DNA of 64,000 nt from Bin80 sp965208025 (GTDB lineage: Bacteria; Bacteroidota; Rhodothermia; Rhodothermales; Bin80). The notes beneath the pieces are model-generated. The model saw nothing but the letters and a program-made list of their open reading frames with translations, made no database searches and had not been told where the DNA came from. Numbering within the stretch: the stretch's first letter is position 1; each line of letters starts with the position of its first letter. Below, in pieces: positions 37,572 through 46,893 of the stretch. The stretch is from the NCBI GenBank assembly GCA_965208025.1, contig OZ242302.1:868001-932000 (forward strand). Reading direction: 5' to 3'. Both the position numbers and the translations under genes were made by a program.

Positions 37572-38704
37572 CGATTAATTAGATGGTCACTATGAGTCTC
37601 AACCACCAACTGTCTTCCTTGTCCTGCAATCTCACAGAATAGGCTACCAAGTGCAGCCTGAGCACTCGGATGCAGGTGTACTTCTGGTTGCTGCAATAAA
37701 GCAATTCTGGAAATTCCAGGCAACAATAGTTCCGTTAAAATCGGTAAGATCTGACTGACACCATACCCTACGTCAATCAAATTCTGTTTTGGCCCCTTTC
37801 GTCTCTTTCCGTACTTTCTGATCTGAATCTGAAAGGGAGAGCCGTGGGACTTACCCAATCGCTTAACGTCAATTTCATTGAAGATTCCTGCTATGGAACC
37901 AAAATTTTCAAGTTTTTCCTTAAAATTTTTCCATCCTTCATCATCATTGAACGCCAGATCTGCCAAGAGCATAGGAACATTATCTCCTTCGGGATCAAAA
38001 AATAAACTGCTGGGATCGTAAGTTCGTTGAGGTTTAGATCGAACTGGTGCACTTGCAAATGGCCGATCCTCCTTAGGCTCCATTCCCAATAACCTAAATC
38101 CTGCGATGGCATCAGCATCTGACTTTGAGAGCGGAGGAGACTGTTCAACAGGTTTTAGAAGTGTAGGCCTCTCTACCTCGTCACGGAAGATCAATTCGGG
38201 AAGCGCAAGTACAATTTGCCTCAAACTAAGCAATGAAGATTGGTTGCCACTTGAATCTGACGGCAATGGTAAATCCCAAATTCCATTTTGAGTAACTACC
38301 CTAATCACGGGCTTCCCCATAGAATCATAACTATCTAAAATTGAGACCGCACCATCAGTCAAACTGACGGTTGTGGGCATGGGGATACTACCTTGTTTAT
38401 TAAACTTAACGCTTGCTGCCAAGTCATCTGAGATTTGGAGTCGCGCATTAAATCTAGATACCTTTGAATGTCTTCCATTTTGGAAATAAGCGATCTCTTC
38501 AAAGCTCCCCAAGTCAAATGGAGACTCTTTAAAGTCGGGGATAGTATGTCCGTAAATACAGTCCCACATAGCCCGAATCATAGCCAGAAAAGAAGTTTTA
38601 CCTGTGCTATTATCACCAACTAGTAATGTCAGAGGTGCTAAGCGGGCAACCTGCTTGGCATGAAAGCATCTATAGTTTTCAAGTGTAATCTCTTTCATGG
38701 GCAT
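37564..38704 (-). pseudogene. 5' part of an OLD/DUF3696-like AAA ATPase gene, interrupted by ISL3
   Basis: The remaining part (about 380 codons) contains Walker A VGDNSTGKTSFL (30-37), an ABC-like signature in VGYGVSQILPIL, Walker B LLQQPEVHLHP and the H-loop VVETHSDH, so the whole ATPase core is present. The family resembles AAA ATPases with a DUF3696 C-terminus, often found in defence loci. The native end is on the other side of the element (36086-36281); without it the frame continues 39 codons into the element and stops at 37451. The truncated product could still fold. Two start ATGs are possible (38704 and 38698); an AAGGG-like site favours the second. The methyltransferase gene ends only 6 bases upstream, and the PIN gene followed by a one-base overlap, so ATPase and PIN belong together. 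Confidence 0.88.
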
Positions 38705-38710
38705 TCCCTT

Positions 38711-41674
38711 TTACCTTGGAACTGCTAATAACATAGCATCCAATAGGCGTTTTTCCTGACTTCCCACTGGATATAAGGCGGAAAGAGCATTCGCCAAACG
38801 TAGAAACTCTGGTCCTGACCTTTGTTCAAAAGTTATCCATTTCCGTAATGCACTTGCCTGCCCGCCAGCGTGAAGCAACATCGCTACGTGCACACGATCC
38901 AGAACTGTAGCAGCCTTGGCTTCAAATTCTGAATCTGATCCCATGTTTCTCTTCTTTCTACGAGATTTACTACGTTCTAACTGGGTATTTGGCTCAGCAA
39001 AAAGTTCGCTTTGTATGACACTGCGGGTCTCATCTTCAATCCACTCTGCAGCTGAAACTGCCCCTTCAGTACCGAACAGATCCTTGATTCGCTCGGTTAC
39101 TGGTAACAAACGCACTACACCTTTTTGTTGCACAATAATGCTACTATTCCATGCGTCCAGATCTATTCCCATTGGTTGGGAAAAGCGACGGACAACATCA
39201 TATGGAAGACTGAACCCGCTCAGTTTTTTAGTGCTATGTGCATTTTCTATATCCGCATTATCCACAGAAGTTTTTGAATTCTGAAGCGTCCAGAGAAATA
39301 ACGCTGTAAGGCGTGCGTCTTCTTCTAACTCCCCCGAAAAACTTTCAGATGAATGAGGCTGTGACGTACGAAGTATCTGTTCCAATGCCGTGCGTCCTAC
39401 AACTTCCCAGACCTTTTCCAAATATTCTGGCAAGTTGATGTTGCGGCCATCTGCGGTTTCCACAGCCAGATATCGACTATATATTTCTAAGGCGGGTCCG
39501 ATGCAAGCAAAAACCAAATCTGCACCGCGTATCCCCTCTCCTTCCAGACGATCCATCCAACTACGGACACGTTGAGGCAGTTCACGAAGCACATCTGCCC
39601 AATCGCCAACAGATGCGTCATCTGGCCTTGGACGACAAATTAGATGGATGCTAGTGGCGAGGGCCGCAGATTCACGGGCTCGCAAACGACTTGGTGATTC
39701 AGTTGCGATAGGCCATGAACCTGTAATTGTCCAACCACCATGGATTATGCCTGATAGCAACGCTTCCCATCCCTCAGTTGTCTTATGAGCAAACACTACG
39801 GAGCCTATCCCGTCCTGCTTGAGAACTCGCTTACCCTCTGCAAAGGCCATTGACATTCTGTCTTCAAACCATTTACGATCCTTGCTTCGTCCTTTGACTT
39901 GTTTTGTTTCGTCCTGAACGATTTCTCCCCGCTTAGGACTAAGTTGATTATTAATATCAAATGGATCCTGTAATAAAGGCAGATCGGGCAGAGAGCGCTT
40001 TAACCAAACAAGAAAAAAATCGGAAAGGTCAGAGTAAGGAATTGCGTCATAATATGGGGGATCTGTGAACCAAATTTCAGCGGACTCGTCTGGCAGAGGA
40101 TGATCAGATGCATCTGCCTGCTGAACTTGACATGAACCACCTACTTGAAGATTGTTAATGACCTTACATGCGGATGTAAGACTAGAAAGAAAAACTCCTC
40201 TGGCATTACTCTTGGGGGTAGATTCGCAAAAATCCCACACGATTGGTATAGCTTGTCGAGCGAATAGATTCACTTGATTCTCCGAACCGCTTTCCCATCG
40301 AGCCAAAGAGCAATTACCATCAGCCATTTTACCCAAAAGTAACCCGATGAGAGATTTTAATAATTCATGAGAATCTGGATTCAATTTTGACATTACTCTG
40401 CTTAGTTCCACCAAAGCTATCTTTTGCCTAGCGGTAAATAAATCTCCCCATTTGAGCATCCCGTAACGTTGTACACGGAAACCAAGTGTGCCAACAGGAG
40501 GTAGTGGCTCATCTGGCACCGGTGAAAGATCCACTTCTTCTTTACGTTCCCAATCATTGATCAATTTGTTCAGGTATCTCTGAGCATTAAATACTGCGGT
40601 ATAGTCTTTTTCATCAGGTGTCCGATAATGGCGACCCTTTTTGTTTGGTTTCAGTGTAACTACTGCCGTCATTTGAGCTCCACCAATACGACAACCATTA
40701 TTATCAAAAATCACATCGGCCCCACCCTTTTGTGCAGTGATCTGCCCCCTAACACGATCAGGGGGTAATACTGCACTACAACAAATGCATGTGGCCTTTG
40801 CTTTTGACACTGTGCCAAGTGGCACATCTCGGGAGGAGTCTGGCTCAAATACTTCAAATTCAATTTGAGGGACTCTATTTTTTGATCTTATAATTTCATA
40901 TCGTAGTGCAACTTTTCGTTTTGGTTTATTGCAAAGCCAAAATGAACGAACAAGTGGAATTTCTGCCCCGCAACTAGGAGACTCGCAACGTACAGTTCTG
41001 GCCCAAAGATAGTTTATTGGTGTCGTCCCATCGGGATCATTTGGATATAAATGTGCCAGATTTCTCTCTGAGTGGGTTTTAATTTGATGTACTGCATCAC
41101 TTAACTGACGAGAAATACTAATGTCTGAACGAGGCACATCCCGAAGCATCAACCTCTGTATTAGGCAAGCTACTGGGTTTAAGTCGCTGGCAAAAGCATC
41201 GCATCCTAAGCGCAATGCTTCCAGTGGAATAGATCCTCCACCTGAAAATGGATCTACAACTAATGGGGTATCGCCCCCGTGAGCTGCCCTTATGAGTAAA
41301 CTCCCTACATCAATATATTTTGGATCTGCTGCGTTATCCCAATTTGAATAATCGGCAATAAATTCAAACATAATTCGACGGAGCCCCTCGTCTGACTTAC
41401 AAGCTCTGTCCCAACCTCTGGGGTGACTTTCCATGCTCAATAAAATCTTACTAGCCCTCCTTTTGAATTCTGGGGGACAGTAACGATCACACGGATCGGG
41501 CAGTAACAATGCCATGAGAATAGCCCTAGATGAAGCTAGTGGGCGCCTTGCCCACCACAGATGGAGTGAAGATGGATGTCCTTCCCGACGATTCTTCTCC
41601 CTGACGGATTGCAGTGAAACCTCAGCAATTGGAAAATCAACTTCAGCAAGTCTCTTACACTCTTTTGGTATCAT
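38711..41674 (-). CDS. DUF1156 DNA methyltransferase of a defence locus
   Basis: The roughly 987-residue protein begins with the DUF1156 signature (RLAEVDFPIAEVSLQSVREK, then SLHLWWARRPLASSRAIL). The SAM-binding motif DPFSGGGSIPLEALRLGCDA is at residues about 141-160 and the catalytic DPPYYD at about residue 540, in the order SAM motif first. The DPPY motif suggests amino-methylation of adenine (N6) or cytosine (N4). Cysteine pairs (CESPSC and CICC) may bind zinc. The long C-terminus carries no obvious nuclease. In related loci such an enzyme is thought to mark self DNA. The chosen ATG at 41674 gives the conserved N-terminus; a TTG seven codons upstream is possible. It follows the helicase by 172 bases and is followed by the ATPase after 6 bases. 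Confidence 0.9.
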   Translation of the reverse strand: MIPKECKRLAEVDFPIAEVSLQSVREKNRREGHPSSLHLWWARRPLASSRAILMALLLPDPCDRYCPPEFKRRASKILLSMESHPRGWDRACKSDEGLRRIMFEFIADYSNWDNAADPKYIDVGSLLIRAAHGGDTPLVVDPFSGGGSIPLEALRLGCDAFASDLNPVACLIQRLMLRDVPRSDISISRQLSDAVHQIKTHSERNLAHLYPNDPDGTTPINYLWARTVRCESPSCGAEIPLVRSFWLCNKPKRKVALRYEIIRSKNRVPQIEFEVFEPDSSRDVPLGTVSKAKATCICCSAVLPPDRVRGQITAQKGGADVIFDNNGCRIGGAQMTAVVTLKPNKKGRHYRTPDEKDYTAVFNAQRYLNKLINDWERKEEVDLSPVPDEPLPPVGTLGFRVQRYGMLKWGDLFTARQKIALVELSRVMSKLNPDSHELLKSLIGLLLGKMADGNCSLARWESGSENQVNLFARQAIPIVWDFCESTPKSNARGVFLSSLTSACKVINNLQVGGSCQVQQADASDHPLPDESAEIWFTDPPYYDAIPYSDLSDFFLVWLKRSLPDLPLLQDPFDINNQLSPKRGEIVQDETKQVKGRSKDRKWFEDRMSMAFAEGKRVLKQDGIGSVVFAHKTTEGWEALLSGIIHGGWTITGSWPIATESPSRLRARESAALATSIHLICRPRPDDASVGDWADVLRELPQRVRSWMDRLEGEGIRGADLVFACIGPALEIYSRYLAVETADGRNINLPEYLEKVWEVVGRTALEQILRTSQPHSSESFSGELEEDARLTALFLWTLQNSKTSVDNADIENAHSTKKLSGFSLPYDVVRRFSQPMGIDLDAWNSSIIVQQKGVVRLLPVTERIKDLFGTEGAVSAAEWIEDETRSVIQSELFAEPNTQLERSKSRRKKRNMGSDSEFEAKAATVLDRVHVAMLLHAGGQASALRKWITFEQRSGPEFLRLANALSALYPVGSQEKRLLDAMLLAVPR

Positions 41675-41846
41675 ATGAATTCCATGAAAAATCAATTGAT
41701 GTTTTTAGCATGTAGAATGGCATGCCTAATTGATCCAAAAATTGGAAATAAACCCATGGCACTTCGTTCAAAGGTCAACTTATACAATCCATCAAGTTAC
41801 CCTGTACCCCACTGAATTATATTAGGATTGTTCAACCCTGAGAGTT

Positions 41847-44800
41847 TCATTGGGTCGTGAGAGTCCTAACATCTAATTCAAAATGTTGGACTTTGCTGAT
41901 CTTGTTCCATGGAAAACGTGAAGGATTCTCAACAGGTGGTTGAAGTTCTGGGGTTGTGGCACAATTCGTCACGATATAAAGCCAAAAACTCTCTGGACGA
42001 TCCTCGGCAACTCTATGTTCATTAGGCGTTAGTAATATTTTTCCTGGCGGACCTGCAAGCCCCTTGATTTCTATTAGTCGCTGCTCTCCCGATCTTGGAT
42101 CAAAACTTTTGATGTCATAACCAAGATTCTGTTTGTGGACATCTTCAACTTCCCGACCCTGGTTCGTCTCATACTCAATGACCTCGCGCATTGCGATCAT
42201 CTCTGTTTCTGGATTCGGACGCAAGCGCCTAATCTCTTTGGAGTCACGCTCAGGATGAGGAAGGACAATTATACTTGTTAACCTCTCGACACCTTGGAGT
42301 GTGACCGTTCGTTGCCGATTAAGCTCCTCTCTCCGTCTTGATCGTCGTGACAGAACCTCGGCATGTCTTCGTTCTGCCTTCGCATACCGCCCCTCTGCCC
42401 CAGGAATTTTATTGTTTACCTCACCGTGAGCACGTCCGATTTCATCGTCAATCCTCTGGAGAATTTCAGTCAAAGAAATCTCAACATGGTCTCCGATTCG
42501 CTCAATCTCCTTATTTCGCTCCGCACGAATTTCTTGAATGAAAGGGTTTAAAGCGTTCTCATTGAGCCAAGCATTCTCTTCTGGTAAGAGTGCTACGGAC
42601 GGCAAGTCGGACGGAGGCGGTGCAGGAGACAGATCCCCTAAAACGCTCGCATTACCAATCTTCTTGGTTCCATCCTCAAATAACTCTGCGACGAAGAGTT
42701 TCTTATGAATTACCTGTCCAAGGCCATCTACTATACTTGCACGGTAGAAATCAAGGCGTGATGGAATATCTGATTTTAATGAATAAAAACAAGCACCAGT
42801 CGCCAAAGAATCCCGTCCAGCTTCAAACGCATGCCTCCGCAAAGCCTCAAATAGTGGATGCTCTGGAGTAACCCATTCAAGATTGTGTTTTTCGGCTACA
42901 GAGCGATCCGTCGTAAATCGGGGATATTTTATGTCCAATTCGGCTAATTTCCAGTCTCGTTCCCGCTCATACTTTTTCAACTCTGGAGGTGTCCTGCTAG
43001 GTTGGAACGTGTAGGGTTGCTTGCTTACTGACTTCAGTTGAAAGTTTGCGTTTCGTGAAGATTCTTCAAGAAAACGTGCGATCGTCTCAGGAACGATACG
43101 TCTCTCCTCAGCCAAGGCACGACGCTTTTGAAGAACCTCCAAATTGAGAGACCTAGTAGCCAAACCTTCCAGAGCTGTCTGACAAATATCCCTAAAATGC
43201 TTTTCATCAACATTCTTCAAAAGACGTACTTCCAAATCTGCATCTCCAAGTTTTCCAGCATAATAATCTCGAAGTACCCGCTCAATATGAGTGGATGGTA
43301 ATACTTCCCCCACAACATTGAACACCGCATCATCGTCAAGCGCGTCTCGAATCTCTTGAAGCTTGTCCAGAAGACGTTGAAGAACATTCCCTTCAATCGT
43401 ATTCGTTGCTACAAAATTGAATATCAGACAATCTTTTTGCTGCCCATAACGGTGAATGCGACCCATGCGCTGCTCCAAGCGGTTTGGGTTCCAAGGAATA
43501 TCATAATTGAATAGTATGTGGCAGCACTGAAGATTAATCCCCTCACCAGCGGCTTCGGTAGCTACCAAGATTTGTATTTCACCTTCCCTAAACTGCTGTT
43601 CCACGAAAAGACGAGTTCCTGGCTCACTCCTCGAACCCGGCTTCATCCCCCCATGAATACATCCGACTCTGAATTGCCACTCACCTAACTTGTCAATCAG
43701 ATGATAAAGAGTATCCTTGAACTCGGTAAATATCAGGAGACGCTGATTAGAATCGTCAAAGAAACCATGATCATGAAGGATTCTGTGAAGATGCTCTAAC
43801 TTCGCCTCCCTTCCCGAGACCTCAACTTTTCGAGCTTCTTCCGCTAATTCTAATAAGTTGGATATTTCTTTATGTACTTGTTCTTCATTATTTGAAAGCG
43901 TAACAGCATCCAATAACTTTTCTAGTTTTTCACGATCCTGATCATCATACTCTTCCAATTCTTCCCAACTTGGAAGCTGTACTGGAGCGTTTGCTATGAG
44001 TTTTTTTGCTTCTGCCAATCCCTTCTTTAGCCTATTGGCACGATTTTCGAGAGACTTTCTCATTGCAAAAATGCTTGAAGCAAGACGCCGTTGATACAGG
44101 GACATCAAGAATCCAACAGCCCGAGCCCGTGGATTATCTTCCTTGGCCGCCGCACGGCTACTCTGTTGTTTCACGTAACGAGTAATCTTTTGATAAAGAT
44201 CATACTCATTACCCACAATGTTAAAACTTGCTGTATGGGCAATCCGTTTGGTAAAGACAGGCTTTGCAACCCATTGATCTTCGGAGTGACGTTCAGGGAA
44301 ATAAACCATCGCCTCTTTAGTTCGACGCAAATAAAATGGGGCCTTCCTCTTGTTCATTGCCTGCTTAATGGATTGAACATCAGCATATGCGTCCTGATCA
44401 AGAAGTTGCAAAAATAATGTGAAATTTTGAGGATCCCCCTTATGTGGTGTTGCGGTTAACATAAGCATATGATCCGTTGTGTCTCGCAATAATTCTCCGA
44501 GGCGATAGCGTAGACTACGCCGGTTTCTATCCCTTGCTGACATTCGGTGAGCTTCGTCAACAATCACTAAATCCCAGTTGACCTGACGTAACCCTGGTAA
44601 AATATCTTCCCGTTTGGCGAGATCCAAGGAAGTAATTACCTGATTATTTTCAATCCACTGATTAATTCCAAACTGTTCGCGAATATTGACACCCTTGAGT
44701 ACCAAAAACTGCTCATCAAATTTTTCTTTAAGTTCACGCTGCCATTGAAAGGATAAATTGGCAGGACATATCACTAAAATTCGTTCAATCAGCCCCCGAA

Positions 44801-45239
44801 GTTTTAATTCCCGAACTAATAGCCCCGCCATAATGGTCTTCCCAGCACCCGCATCATCTGCGAGTAGAAATCTTACTCGGGGGAGTTTCAAGAGATGCCC
44901 GTATACAGCTTCAAGTTGATGAGGGAGTGGATCAACTTTGGAGATAGATAATCCGAAATAGGGATCATATTCATATGCAATGCCAAGTAAATAAGCTTGC
45001 AGGGCAAGTCGCAATAACCTTCCATCTCCATCGTAGGAGAGGTCTGAGTCAAAGATCGTTAGGGTTGAGATTTCCTCATCATTCAGCGTCACCCTCCGAA
45101 ACTTATCTGAACGTTGGCCAACAAGTCCTAAATTCCAGACTCCATGTCCATTTGGACGAAAATTCTCCACCCTCATGGGCTCGCTAAATTGAGCTCCAGT
45201 CAATATTTGACCCTCAGAGATATGAATATCAGTCGCCAT
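41847..45239 (-). CDS. SNF2-family helicase with C-terminal DUF3883 domain, first gene of the defence island
   Basis: The 1130-residue protein has a SNF2/RapA-like superfamily 2 ATPase: Walker A DDAGAGKTIMAG (129-139), motif II DEAH (228-231), the motif III-like LMLTATPHKGDP, and the C-terminal helicase half with the motif V-VI region (VATEAAGEGINLQ, LEQRMGRIHRYGQ). Residues about 1020-1110 form a DUF3883 domain (GYDIKSFDPRSGEQRLIEIK then LLTPNEHRVA and FWLYIV), a nuclease-like fold with the E-x-K element in IEIKG. It should act on DNA as a translocase in restriction, with DUF1156 methyltransferase and DUF499 ATPase as partners. The ATG 45239 has an excellent GGAGG site 6 bases upstream. Confidence 0.92.
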   Translation of the reverse strand: MATDIHISEGQILTGAQFSEPMRVENFRPNGHGVWNLGLVGQRSDKFRRVTLNDEEISTLTIFDSDLSYDGDGRLLRLALQAYLLGIAYEYDPYFGLSISKVDPLPHQLEAVYGHLLKLPRVRFLLADDAGAGKTIMAGLLVRELKLRGLIERILVICPANLSFQWQRELKEKFDEQFLVLKGVNIREQFGINQWIENNQVITSLDLAKREDILPGLRQVNWDLVIVDEAHRMSARDRNRRSLRYRLGELLRDTTDHMLMLTATPHKGDPQNFTLFLQLLDQDAYADVQSIKQAMNKRKAPFYLRRTKEAMVYFPERHSEDQWVAKPVFTKRIAHTASFNIVGNEYDLYQKITRYVKQQSSRAAAKEDNPRARAVGFLMSLYQRRLASSIFAMRKSLENRANRLKKGLAEAKKLIANAPVQLPSWEELEEYDDQDREKLEKLLDAVTLSNNEEQVHKEISNLLELAEEARKVEVSGREAKLEHLHRILHDHGFFDDSNQRLLIFTEFKDTLYHLIDKLGEWQFRVGCIHGGMKPGSRSEPGTRLFVEQQFREGEIQILVATEAAGEGINLQCCHILFNYDIPWNPNRLEQRMGRIHRYGQQKDCLIFNFVATNTIEGNVLQRLLDKLQEIRDALDDDAVFNVVGEVLPSTHIERVLRDYYAGKLGDADLEVRLLKNVDEKHFRDICQTALEGLATRSLNLEVLQKRRALAEERRIVPETIARFLEESSRNANFQLKSVSKQPYTFQPSRTPPELKKYERERDWKLAELDIKYPRFTTDRSVAEKHNLEWVTPEHPLFEALRRHAFEAGRDSLATGACFYSLKSDIPSRLDFYRASIVDGLGQVIHKKLFVAELFEDGTKKIGNASVLGDLSPAPPPSDLPSVALLPEENAWLNENALNPFIQEIRAERNKEIERIGDHVEISLTEILQRIDDEIGRAHGEVNNKIPGAEGRYAKAERRHAEVLSRRSRRREELNRQRTVTLQGVERLTSIIVLPHPERDSKEIRRLRPNPETEMIAMREVIEYETNQGREVEDVHKQNLGYDIKSFDPRSGEQRLIEIKGLAGPPGKILLTPNEHRVAEDRPESFWLYIVTNCATTPELQPPVENPSRFPWNKISKVQHFELDVRTLTTQ

Positions 45240-45649
45240 AATTAACCTCCGAATATTTGCCGTAAGGGTTCATAATATGACAGAAGAGATGGACAAATCA
45301 AATTTAGACGGAGATCCATGATAGTAGATTGCGCTCTACATCACACCTGAGCAAAATAAGCATTTTGCGTGAGTATACATGAATCGTGCCCACGCAACAC
45401 GTTGACAAGGCTAATGACTTAATTGTACGGATATAGCCATCTTCATTTATCTTTTTTTACAAGTGGGGATTTAAGCAAAATAATTTGATACGTACAACTC
45501 CGCAAAGTTCCTGCAAGTTGGAGATCCCCCGAAAAGACAAGTTAGCGCTTAGGTGCTCATTCTTGTCTGCCATCGCGGGTTTGCTCTATGGACAGTGGAA
45601 GATTTTGGCTGCGAATGTGCGAATTTTCGCCAAATGAATTCATCTTCTT
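45240..45649. other. Gap upstream of the defence island
   Basis: About 410 bases between the M16 peptidase stop and the helicase start. No gene was recognised. The island promoter should lie here, but I see no convincing consensus on the minus strand. A T-rich tract near 45450 and a palindrome GCGAATTTTCGC at about 45619 were noted. Confidence 0.45.
45246..45250 (-). promoter_or_regulatory. Strong ribosome binding site of the helicase gene
   Basis: GGAGG on the minus strand stands 6 nt before ATG 45239 and fixes the start of the island's first gene. Confidence 0.65.
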
Positions 45650-46882
45650 TCATTCAATTGAGGGAGTCACTACAACCCGAGAGAACAAATCCCTCGCCAA
45701 AAAATTTTGGGCAATATTTTGGATCTCACTGACGGTAACCATTTCCAGTTCTTCAATCGTCTCATCCATGGGGATCACTCTACCGAAGTATAATTCCTGT
45801 TTTCCCAGACGAGTCATCCGATTCGATAGACTCTCAAGTCCCAATACAATCCCTCCCCGGGCTTGGCATTTGGCACGAGCAAGAACTTGCTTGCTAACAG
45901 GCTTCTGAGCCAAATCGTCAAATTCCCGAAAGATCAGATGAGTGGCATCATCAATCTTTGATGGATCCAGACCCAAATAGATTCCAAAATCTCCGCAATC
46001 AGAATACATGTTCAGGAACGAATATATATTATAGCAGAATCCGTAACGTTCTCTGATTCTCTGGTTCAATCGACTTGAACTCCCTCCACCTAAAATAATA
46101 TTCAGTAATTCTAATGCCGCACGATGCCGTGAGTGAATTGAAACGCTGGATCTTCCCAAAATCAGATGTCCCTGATGGATAGGTCGAGTGAGAGATAATT
46201 CGGATGCCTGATAAGGGGAGTTGATGCGATCAGTCGTTGACTTGCATGGGGTGGTTCGAAGGTTCATGAATGCTTTTTCAACACTCTTGTGCACCCGCGC
46301 ATGGCGGAGATTCCCCGAGGCAGCAACGACAATCTGATCGGGGGTATACTGACTGGAAACGTAATGAAAAAGAGCTTCCCGGTTCAAGCCTGAAACGGTT
46401 TCAGGGTATCCAATGATTGGACGACCGATCGCCTGATCTGGATAAGCAATGGATTCAAAACGATCCGAAATGTATTCTTCGGGGGCATCTTCATACATTT
46501 TAATCTCTTCAATCACCACTTGCTTCTCCTTTTCTATTTCCTGCTCCGGAAACACAGGCGAAGCAACTAGATCACAAATAGAGTCAATGCCTCGATCAAG
46601 ATGGGAATCCAAAGCGCGTGCAAAATAGCATGTATGCTCTTTAGATGTAAAAGCATTCAGATAGCCACCAACCGATTCCATCCGATTGGCAATTTGATGC
46701 ATACGACGTTTTGTCGTTCCTTTGAAGACCGCATGCTCAACAAAGTGGCTGATCCCGGCTAATTGCTCTGGGTCATTGCGACTTCCAGCGTCAACCCATA
46801 CACCCACCGCAATAGACCTCACCAACGGTACAGATTCACTGAGAACACGGACACCACTGGGGAGAGTCGTTTTGGTAATCAC
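45650..46882 (-). CDS. M16 family zinc metallopeptidase
   Basis: The 410-residue protein has the inverted zinc motif HFVEH (His46, Glu49, His50) with the third ligand Glu126 in VVIEEIKMYED, 76 residues later, as M16B peptidases require. A second, non-catalytic half follows (SVSIHSRHRAALELLNIILG, SRLNQRIRERYGFCYN). Such proteins are processing or oligopeptide-degrading enzymes, often encoded next to pnp. The start is GTG at 46882 with an AAAGAG site; pnp ends 11 bases upstream, so it is the last gene of the rimP-to-pnp transcript. Cellular substrate unknown. Confidence 0.93.
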   Translation of the reverse strand: MITKTTLPSGVRVLSESVPLVRSIAVGVWVDAGSRNDPEQLAGISHFVEHAVFKGTTKRRMHQIANRMESVGGYLNAFTSKEHTCYFARALDSHLDRGIDSICDLVASPVFPEQEIEKEKQVVIEEIKMYEDAPEEYISDRFESIAYPDQAIGRPIIGYPETVSGLNREALFHYVSSQYTPDQIVVAASGNLRHARVHKSVEKAFMNLRTTPCKSTTDRINSPYQASELSLTRPIHQGHLILGRSSVSIHSRHRAALELLNIILGGGSSSRLNQRIRERYGFCYNIYSFLNMYSDCGDFGIYLGLDPSKIDDATHLIFREFDDLAQKPVSKQVLARAKCQARGGIVLGLESLSNRMTRLGKQELYFGRVIPMDETIEELEMVTVSEIQNIAQNFLARDLFSRVVVTPSIE

Positions 46883-46893
46883 AACTCTTTAAC

